From Inia geoffrensis (lineage: Eukaryota > Chordata > Mammalia > Artiodactyla > Iniidae): a stretch of 64,000 nt of DNA. The notes beneath the pieces were generated by a model. That model worked only from the letters and a program-made list of their open reading frames with translations, did not search any database and was not told where the DNA came from. Position numbers and translations under genes: made by a program. Below, in pieces: positions 49,982-64,000 of this stretch. The DNA lies in NCBI GenBank assembly GCA_036417435.1, contig CM070903.1:741001-805000 (forward strand), written 5' to 3'. Each line of letters starts with the position of its first letter. The stretch's first letter is position 1.

Positions 49982-51440
49982 TACACCACTTACAAAGACG
50001 CTTGCTTTCCTTTAACTTTCCACAGCGCCTCCTGTGTCTGAATTCATTTACTTTCGCAGGAAACCGAGCAGGTGCTGTATCACGAGCAATACATTTTTGG
50101 GGAGTGCCTCATGATTTGTTCTCATGTGGTTCAAAACACAGCTAGATTTACTCCACAAAGTTCTAGAGAGCCCCAGAAACTAACGCAACGTGAAGATAGG
50201 GGCAGGGCTGTAATTACAAGCATATTCACGGGAAGATTCATTCATCCCTTACACAACTGACGCAGCAGCCTGTGATCTCCTAGTTGGTCGTCTTCTGCTT
50301 TCTCAATTCTGATGCAACAGGAAGTCTGGACTGGGGCTCTGCTCTGGCCAGGAATGGATCTCGCCCTGTGAGAGGGACGGCCTGCGGCCATGGGGGACAC
50401 GCAGCATCACACAGGTGGACACACTGTGTCCTGAAGCTCTGGCCCTGCAGACACACCTGTGCCTCCTGACAAGCATTTGCTGGGTGTCCGCCAGGATGGG
50501 GGCAGGGTGGGGGGATGCGTGGGCGGGGGCCGCCAAGGCCCCCATGCCATTGGCAGTGCCCTCCCGAGTCGCTGCTCCTAGGGTCACAGCCCTTCAGGGC
50601 CTCCAGCTTTCCTGCAAATATTCTTCCTGCCCACCCTTTACTCAGCGGCAACAGAACAAAGTGAATCCCCTCATGATGTGGGGAATGGAGCCCCCGGCTA
50701 GGGCCAAGTCACCCACCGGGGTTCTTCTGGAAGGGCTGGCCCGGGGCCCAGGTCTGTGACACTAATGCCCCTTTCCTCTTCTGCCCACCCATCTTCGGGG
50801 GACACCCAGTGGAGGAGTTTGCCCCCCACACTGACCATGGTGTTGGAAGAGGTCAGGGCGGCTGCGGCTGAGTCATCCTGGGAGGGGCCTGCTTGCTCCT
50901 GGACTTATTTCCTGATCTATGATGGGCTGACTGGACCCTTCTGGGATCTCGAGGTCCTGTAAGTGTGAGAAAAAGAAAATACACCTAAAACTTAAGGGGG
51001 TTCCTTAACGACGTGAAATAAAGGCAAGGAACCATGAGAAGTGGCTGCATATTAGCCATCCCGAGTGTGATAGCTGAAGAGCGGACAGACGGGACCCAGA
51101 ACAGGGCGGTGTAGGCTGAAGAACTGACCAGAGCACCGGGGGATCGGATGCAGGCCCCGGAGACAGAACGCTGGGGAAGAGGTGGAAGAAGAAACAGCCA
51201 CTAAGAGGGGTGCCGAGTGGAGGTGACAATCAATTCCAGAAGATAGAAGTTACAGAATGAGAGAAACACACAGAGGAATTATCTAATGAAATAACGAAAA
51301 TACATTTTCTAGAGCTACAGAAAGGTGAACGCCCTGCCCTGAACAGTGCACGTAGAGGTGCCAGTGGCACGTAGAATGGAGGAGTGGCACTGGGCGCCTG
51401 GGCCTGGATATTTTAGGGTGAAGTATGGACATTCCAGATG
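49982..51440. other. Intergenic sequence, no gene assigned
   Basis: It is mixed-composition unique sequence. I found no exon-like or repeat signature with confidence. Confidence 0.5.
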
Positions 51441-51539
51441 GAGAGCGTAGATTCTCCAAAGAAACAAGAACCAGGTTCACACAACTGACGCACAGCACAG
51501 TCAAGTTTAGGGGCTGCAGCACAGTGATTTGACGTCCAC

Positions 51540-54172
51540 GCATCATGAAATGATCATCACCGTAAGTTTAGTGAACAGCATCAGCTCATATACATACGAC
51601 ATTAAAGAGAGAAAAGAATGTTCCTTGTGATGAGAACTCTCCTAACAGCATACAGCAGTATTAATTATGCTTATCATGTTGTACATTACAACAGTAGTAC
51701 TTATTTATCTTATAACTGGAAGTTTGTACCTTTCGACCACCTTCATCCAATCCCTCCTCCTCCCACCCCCACCTTTGGTAACCACGAACTTCATCTCTTT
51801 TTCTATGAGTTTGTTTCTGAGGTATAGTTGACCTAAAACACTATGTTAGTTCCTGTTACACAGCATAGTGATTCAAGATTTCTATACATTTCAAAATGAT
51901 CACCACACTGAGTCTAATTCTGATCTGTCACCACACAAAGGTATTCCGTAGGAATTGACTATATTCCCCACACTGCGCATCTCATACCTGTGACTCCTTT
52001 GTTTTGCAACTGGAAGTTTGTACCTCTTAATCTCCCTCACTATTTCTCTCCTCTGCCCACCTCCTTCCCCTCTGGCAACCACCTGTTTGTTCTCTGTGTC
52101 TATAACTCTGTTTCTGTTTTGTTATGTTTGTTCATTTGTTTTGTTTTTTAGATTCCACAAATAAGCAAAATTATACAGTATTTGTCTTTCTCTGTCTGAC
52201 TTATTTCACTTAGCAAAATATCCTTTTGGCAAATGGCAAGATTTCATTCTTTTTTATGGCTGATTTCATTCTTTTTTATATTCCATTATATATATACACA
52301 TACACACACACACCCTCACCCACACACCACATCTTATTTATCCATTCATCTATTGATGACCACTTGGGTTTCTTCCATAACTTGACTATCATAAATAATG
52401 CTGCAATAAACATATGGGTGCATATATATTTTTTCTAATTAGTGTTCTTTTTCTTTAGATAAATACCCAGGAGTTGAATTCCTGGATCATATGGATATTT
52501 AATTTTTAAAGGAATCTCCATACTGTTTTACATAGTGGCTGTACCAATTTACATCCCTAGCAACAGTGTAGGAGGGTTCCCTTTTCTTCACATTCTCACA
52601 CACACTTGGCACTTGATAGTTGTTGTATTTTTGATAATAGCCATTCTGACAGGTGTGAGGTGATATCTTATTGTGACTTTTTAAAAAAAAAATCTCATTC
52701 TGGTTTTGATTTGCATTTCTCTGATGATTAGTGATGCGGAGCATCTTTTCATGTGTCTCCTGACCATCTACATGTCTCCTTTGGGAAAGTGTCTATTCAG
52801 ATCCCCTGCCCGTTTTTCAATTGGGTTGTTTGTTTTTTTTGCTATTGAGTTGTATAAGTTCTTTGTATATTTTGGATATTAACCCCTTACTGGATATTTT
52901 GTTTGCCAATATCTTCTCCCCGTCAGGAGGCAGTCTCTTCCTTTTGTTGATAGTTTTCTTTGTTGTGCACAAGCTTTTTAGTTTGATGTGGCCCCAATCT
53001 GTCTCTTTTTGCTTTTATTTCTCTCGCCTGAAGAGACATATCCAAAAAAAATTACTAAGACTGATATCAAGGTGCATACTGCCTATGTTTTCTCTTAGAA
53101 TTTTTATGTTTTTAAGTCTTACACTTAAACCTTTAATCCATTTTGAGTTTATTTTTGTATATGGTGTAAGAAAGTGCTCCAATTTGATTCTTTTGAATGT
53201 ATTGAATAGCTGTCCAGTTTTCCCAAGACCATTCATTGAAGAGGTTATCTTTTCTCCATTGTATATTCTTGCCTCCTTGTCAAAGATTGATTGCCCATAT
53301 AGGGTTTATTTCTGGGCTCTGTACTCTGTTCCATTGATCTAAGTCTCTTTTTGTGCCAGTACCATACTGTTTTGATTACTGTAGCTTTGTCGTATAGTTT
53401 GAAATCATGGCTTGTGATACCTCCAGCTTTGTTCTTCTTTCTCAAGATTGTTTTGGCTATTTGGGGTCTTTCGTGTTTCCACAGAGATTTTAGGATTATT
53501 TGTTCTAGTTCTGTGAAAAATGTCATTGGTATTTTGATAGGGATTGCACTGAATCTGTAGATATCCTTGGGTAGAATGGACATTTTAATAATGTTAATTC
53601 TTCCAATCCATGAACACAGTGTACCTTTCCATCTGTTTGTGTTGTCTTCTGAAATCCTTTTATTAGTGTCTTCTAGTTTTCCAAGTACAGGTGTTGTTAC
53701 CTCCTTAGTTAGATTTATTCCTAGGTATTTTATTCTTTTCGATGTAATTGTAAATAGGACCATTTCCTTAATTTCTCTTTCTGATAGTTTGTTGTTAGAA
53801 TATAGAAATGCAACAGATTTCCGTATATTAATTTTGTATTCTGCAACATCACTGAATTTATTGATGAGCTCTGCTAGTTTTTTGGTGGCATCTTTAGGAT
53901 TTTCTATGTATAGTATCCTGTCATCTGCAAGCAGTGATAGTGTTACTTCTTCCTTTCCAATTTGGATTCCTTTTCTTTCTTTTTCTCATCTGATTGCTCT
54001 GGCTAGGACTTGCAATACCATGTTGAATAAAAGTGGTGAGATTGGGCATCCTTGAATTGCTCCTGATCTTAGAGGAAATGCTTTCATTTGAGTATGATGG
54101 TAGCTGTGGGTTTGTCATATATGGCTTTTATTATGTTGAGATATGTTCTCCCTATACCCACTTTGGTGAGGG
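51540..54172 (-). mobile_element. Older L1, 3' half, antisense
   Basis: The minus strand encodes ORF2 relics: the RT segment upstream of 53,990 and a 172-codon open stretch (53,763-53,245) containing [11 protein letters not shown] and [17 protein letters not shown]. These are followed by the ORF2 C-terminus and a 3' UTR from about 52,150 down. A younger L1 interrupts it at about 54,173. Confidence 0.88.
52284..52330. repeat. (TA)n/(CA)n microsatellite
   Basis: A tatatata run followed by a cacacaca run lies within the antisense L1. Confidence 0.85.
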
Positions 54173-55035
54173 TAATGAGGTTTCACCTTGCACTGGACAG
54201 AATGGCCATTATCAAAAAATTTAGAAACAATAAATGCTGGAAAGGGTGTGGTGAAAAGGGAACCCTCTTGCACTATTGGTGGGAATGTACATTGATACAG
54301 CCACTATGGAGAACAGTACAGAGGTTCCTTAAAAAACTAAAAATAGAGCTACCATATGACCTAGCAATCCCACTACTGGGCATATACCCTGAGAAAACCA
54401 TGATTCAAAAAGCGTCATGTACCACAATGTTCACTGCAGCACTATTTACAATAGCCAGGACCTGGAAGCAACCTAAGTGTTCATAGACAGACGAATGGAT
54501 AAAGAAGATGTGGCACATATATACAGTGGAATGTTACTCAGCCATAAAAAGAAAATAAATTGAGTTATTTGTAGTGAGGTGGGTGGACCTAGAGTCTGTC
54601 ACGCAGAGTGAAGTCAGAAAGAGAAAAACAAATACCATATGCTAACACATATATATGGAATCTTATATTAAAAAAATGGTACTGATGAACCTAGTTGCAG
54701 GGCAGGAATAAAGAGGTAGACGTAGAGAATGGACTTGAGGACACGGGGAGGGGGAAGGGTAAGCTGGGATGAAGTGAGAGAGTGGCATTGACACATATAT
54801 ACACTACCAAATGTAAAACAGATAGCTAGTGGGAAGCAGCCACATAGCACAGGGAGATCAGCTCGGTGCTTTGTGACCACCTAGAGGGGTGGGATAGGGA
54901 GGGTGGGATACGGAGGGTGGGAGGGAGGCTCAAGAGGGAGGGGATATGGGGATATATGTATAGCTGATTCACTTTGTTGTACAACAGAAACTAACACAGC
55001 ATTGTGAAGCCATTATACTCCAATAAAGATGTGTT
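54173..55035 (+). mobile_element. Young L1 3' end, 5' truncated
   Basis: Sense L1 runs from aatgaggtttcaccttgcac through the ORF2 C-terminus, the 3' UTR (gtgggaagcagccacatagc) and a terminal ccaataaagatgtgtttaaa. It sits head-to-head with the older antisense L1. Confidence 0.88.
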
Positions 55036-55059
55036 TAAACAAATGCCCATGGACTCTCA

Positions 55060-55480
55060 AAAAATGAATAAATAAAACTCAATAATAAGAGAACCAAATT
55101 AAGAGACGGGCAAAAGGTTTGAATAAACACCTCAGCAGAGAAGGACAGAGGGCAAATGAGTACATGAAAAGATGCTCAACATCACGTTATAAGGGAAATG
55201 ATCATTAAAACCACAGTGAGTTGCCACTGCATACCCACTTGAACGGCTAATATTAAAAAGACTGAGCACACCACATGCCACTGCGGATGTGGAGTGACTG
55301 GAACTCCGCTGCAATGTGGAGAGAACATAAAATGGCATAGCCACTGTAGAAACCAGGTTAGCGGATTCTTAAAAGTTAAAGATACACCTGTCATGTGCCC
55401 CAGTCACTTCCCTCCTAGGTATTCACCTCCAACAGAGGCTTGTACACGCAGCTCACAGCAGTTTTATCTGTGGACACGGA
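55060..55480 (+). mobile_element. Ancient L1 ORF2 3' fragment
   Basis: Blocks such as gacgggcaaaaggtttgaat, gtacatgaaaagatgctcaa, and aaccacagtgagttgcca follow L1 order and are strongly diverged. Confidence 0.7.
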
Positions 55481-55639
55481 AGGGTGGGCAGCTCCGTAGG
55501 GGCCCCGCTCCTCCGGGTGCCGGGCATCAGCCGGGGCTGGTGATGTGCCTGGCACGGCACACGAGCATCTCCTCTGGGCCCTACGCCGGGCCCCACGCCG
55601 GGTGGCACGAGTGAGGTCCCTCTTCCTGACTCTGGGGGC

Positions 55640-57020
55640 ATCCCGCGTGGCGCCCTCGGGGCTCCTCCAGTGGCGCCTGGCCTGCTGTTTCCCGGCCTCT
55701 CCCGCCTGGACCGTGGGGCTGGCATATCTCCACTGACACGTCCAGAACCGAGCGCGTCTCCCCAGCCCTCGTCCGCAGCCTCCCCGTTCACAGAGGGCAA
55801 ACCGCCTTTCCAGGGCTCAGAACGAGAGCCTTCGTTTGCGCGGTCTGGACCCTCTTTCTTCCACAGCACACTTCGGATCCCAAGGGAATCCTGCTCATTC
55901 TTCCTTCGGATGCCTCCAGAACCAGTGCACCTGGCTGAGCCGCGCCCTCTGTTAGCCCCGCAGCCTCCGGGGCTCCCCTGGCCCCCGTCACTCCTGTGCC
56001 CCCCCGCCCCCTGCCCGCCCCCGCTGCAGCTGCTCCGCCCCGGCCGCCCCTCCCCCTGCTCTTCTTCTGCGGACTCGTGCGCAAAGGGCCGCCCCTCCCG
56101 GGGCCCCAAGCTAACGCTGCACGTCCCACGTCCTCCTCATGCCTGGCTCTGCCCACGGCCACTCTGGCTCTCTAAGGCACTTCCTCACCCTGCCTACCGG
56201 CCACCCGCCGCCCCAAAGCTGACCGAGGGGCCCAGAGGGAGGCCCGTGTCCACCTCAGCCCCGCCACCTCCCAGGCCCTGAGCGAGGCCGGCACGTGGCT
56301 GTTGGGTGCGTGAGTGAACCGCAGCCCGGAACCCTGGGCTTTGTGGTGTGGCGGGCGCCGCTATGCTGCGCACCCAGCCTCGACCAGGGAACTCCCGGGA
56401 GGGCGGCGGAGTGTGCCTGGGCAGCGCGAGCACTGGAGGCCTGGTCGGAGCCTGGGAAGCGGGGCAGACAAGGAGGGGCTCCTGCCAAGGGGCGGGCACC
56501 AGGGCAGGCCCTCAGGCCACGCGGACTCCCAGCGATGCGGGGAGGGCGGTGCCCCCGCGGGGCTGGCCAGGCCTCACCTCCCGGCCGCCCACCTGCTCGG
56601 GGCTGTGAGCCCACCTCTGACACGAGCAGGCAGAGCTGTCTGCTCCGGGCCTGGGCCCTCCAGGGCTTCAGCCCCGAGAGGGGCGCAGCGGGCTCCGGGT
56701 GAGCACAGGCGAGCTGAGCCGGGAGGAGGGTGCGTGCGGGCTCCCCCTGGGAAGCGCAGGGGCCACCGTGCCCGGGGCGCGGCGGGGCAGCAGCCTTACT
56801 TCCCGACGCTGGGCTGGGGTTTGCATCGCTGCCCCTCAAGCAGTTTTGCAAAAGTAAAACCAGAAGACTCGTGGAAGTCAGACAATGACTTGTTTAAAGG
56901 TGGGAGCGGGTGGGAGGGCGATCTGGGCGAGAAGGATCTGCTCCTTGGGCGGCAGGCGGCCGCACGAGCGTGGGGGGGTGGGGGGTGCGTCTGAGCGCGG
57001 GGGGCACAGAGAGGGGCCAG
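55640..57020. promoter_or_regulatory. CpG-rich block just downstream of PCBP3
   Basis: CpG dinucleotides are frequent across roughly 1.4 kb, with a peak at about 56,280-56,800. Long open frames on both strands follow from the composition. It could be a 3'-end or intergenic CpG island, or a promoter of an unannotated transcript; no exon evidence is visible. Confidence 0.4.
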
Positions 57021-57620
57021 AACCGAGGGGCAGCGCACACGTTTATTGAGCTGGGACGCGGTGCGGACGCGCCTCCGGCCGGTCCCCACTCTCAGCCCCG
57101 AACACGCCCGGGGCCCAGCATCCCCGCTTTGCCCCACACCCTGGGTCAGGACCCCGAGCCTTCCTTTCTCCTGCCCTCGGACAAAGGGAGACGTGCACCC
57201 TGCCCGGCGCTGACCCGCGTGACCATGGGAGCCGAGGCCGAGGGACCGGGGAGGGGCAGCTCCCTGCGGCCACAGCTCCTGGGGCTTGGAGGGGACGGCT
57301 GCTGGAAGCGCCGTCCAAATGTCAAACCAAGTCTTAGAACAACAGTTACACGGACACTAAGGAACAACGTTTCTAAAACGTCACAGATGGGAGTGGCCCC
57401 AAAGCATTTAAAAGAATGAACACGGCATGCCAAGGCGTGAGGAGACGGGCGTAAGTGAAGTTGGAGCAGTGTCGGGGCGGAGCCGGGGGCTCACAGACAC
57501 AGACAGAGCGCCGTGGGTGCATCTCTAGGGCACAGACACCTTCTGTAGTAAAGAAACCTCTGTATCTGCAAGGGGGTGGGCGGTCTGCACAGGTGGCGAG
57601 TGGTGGGGACGTCGGCGGGG
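57020..57620 (-). other. PCBP3: PCBP3 3' UTR
   Basis: About 600 nt lie between the stop codon and the predicted cleavage site. Open frames here on either strand are not coding. The exact end is inferred from the poly(A) signal. Confidence 0.7.
57042..57047 (-). terminator. PCBP3 poly(A) signal AATAAA
   Basis: A canonical AATAAA on the minus strand lies about 575 nt after the stop. A TG-rich patch follows about 35-45 nt downstream, putting cleavage near 57,018-57,028. I saw no other canonical hexamer between it and the stop. Confidence 0.75.
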
Positions 57621-63192
<5,572 letters not shown>

Positions 63193-64000
63193 CTGGGGTA
63201 GGAGGGACACGAGAGCTAAGAAGGTTATTGTCATCGAGTACAAGTCACACCAAATTAAAAACGCGTAACGGAAGTCTGCACAGATAGATAGAAAGGGGGC
63301 CATGCGACACATGGCAGACGCAGCAGCACGCAAGGACTTGGCCTGGGATAACCAAAGGGCCGTGGTCGGTTGGCAGGCACACTGAGTCCTTCCCCACCTC
63401 GGCCCCCGGCCAGGCGGGCCCCCGGGCTCCACGGGGAGGGTCTAGAGCCACAAAGCAGGACCCGCTGGGCCCCAAGTGCCTCAACGTCACGCTGTCACTC
63501 GCGGAACCCACTCACATTGGTGGGTTGGCTTTCTTCTGCAAACTTGGCCCCGGCCCCGCGCCTGGCCCACTCCACGGCCGGCATCCTCCCCAGCAGGCCC
63601 TCACTGTACCCATGGGGCGACTTGGAGGGGCCACCGCCCGCCCCCTGCGGCCTCCAGGATTACAGGAAGCAGTGCTGGAAGGCTCCACCGAGTGAGCTGC
63701 AAGGGCCGCCAAGAGGGTGCAGGGCTCCTATGGGGGGTTCCATGCCTATGCCCCTTCCCCCAACCCCCCGTGCCCCATCCCTTGTTACCTGTCCCTTGGC
63801 CCCCATCCCCCAGCCACTAGTCATTGGTGGGGGCTTTGAAATGCAGTTTCTTTAGTTATTTTATCTGAGCTTCATTTCTTAAATAAACACTACAAATAAC
63901 AGAAGATAAAGGTAAACGTGGTGAGCCTTGGCCACCTAGTAGGGGCTGTCTGAATGCTGGGACCCCAGGCTGTGGAGACTTCCGGGCACATCCTCAGCCC
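63193..64000 (-). other. PCBP3 intron running off the right edge
   Basis: I found no further PCBP3 exon in this stretch. From about 63,845 an AT-richer patch with ttcttaaataaacactac may belong to a decayed repeat that I cannot name. Confidence 0.5.

Noticed and set aside
56255..56851. 198-codon open frame near the PCBP3 3' end
   Set aside because: It lies in the CpG-rich block, where stops are rare on all frames. The residue mix is Arg/Pro/Ala-rich low complexity with no domain.

Overview
This is mammalian nuclear DNA, almost certainly from a cetacean or close relative. It carries split collagen and KH-domain genes with GT-AG introns, L1 LINEs, an MLT1 LTR, and three tRNA-Glu-like SINEs of the CHR family (the type shared by cetaceans, hippos and ruminants). 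I saw no ruminant-type BovB or Bov-tA repeats. Assignment to a whale or dolphin is an inference from these repeats. Two protein-coding genes are present, both on the minus strand, so the window is reversed relative to transcription. Nothing prokaryotic is present: no operon, CRISPR array or integrated phage. Layout: (1) 1-15,275 holds the 5' half of COL6A1, collagen VI alpha-1. There are 26 coding exons encoding residues 1-580: signal peptide, N-terminal von Willebrand A domain, cysteine-bearing linker, and 324 of the roughly 336 triple-helix residues. The gene runs off the left edge inside the next intron. (2) About 15,276-15,600 is the COL6A1 leader and promoter-proximal region, with a polypyrimidine tract and a short upstream ORF that overlaps the start codon. 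(3) 15,600-57,000 is about 41 kb of intergenic DNA. GC-rich single-copy sequence alternates with old L1 fragments, probable LTRs, MIR fragments, two CHR-2-type SINEs, four minisatellites, one 5.2-kb L1 bounded by a 14-bp target-site duplication, and one small L1 copy with a twin-priming inversion. (4) 57,020-63,192 holds the 3' end of PCBP3: five terminal coding exons including the complete third KH domain, the stop codon, and a 3' UTR of about 600 nt with an AATAAA signal. The order PCBP3 then COL6A1, in the same transcriptional orientation, matches the human 21q22.3 arrangement as I know it. COL6A1 makes a secreted matrix chain and PCBP3 a poly(C)-binding RNA regulator; their adjacency is conserved synteny and I infer no functional link. 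I found no undescribed enzyme or defence system. The signals most worth a second look are a strictly 10-bp-phased array of 13 CAGGTG E-boxes between the genes (35,431-35,693), the upstream ORF that touches the COL6A1 start, a weak splice donor after COL6A1 exon 13, and a tandem CAGCAG splice acceptor in PCBP3.
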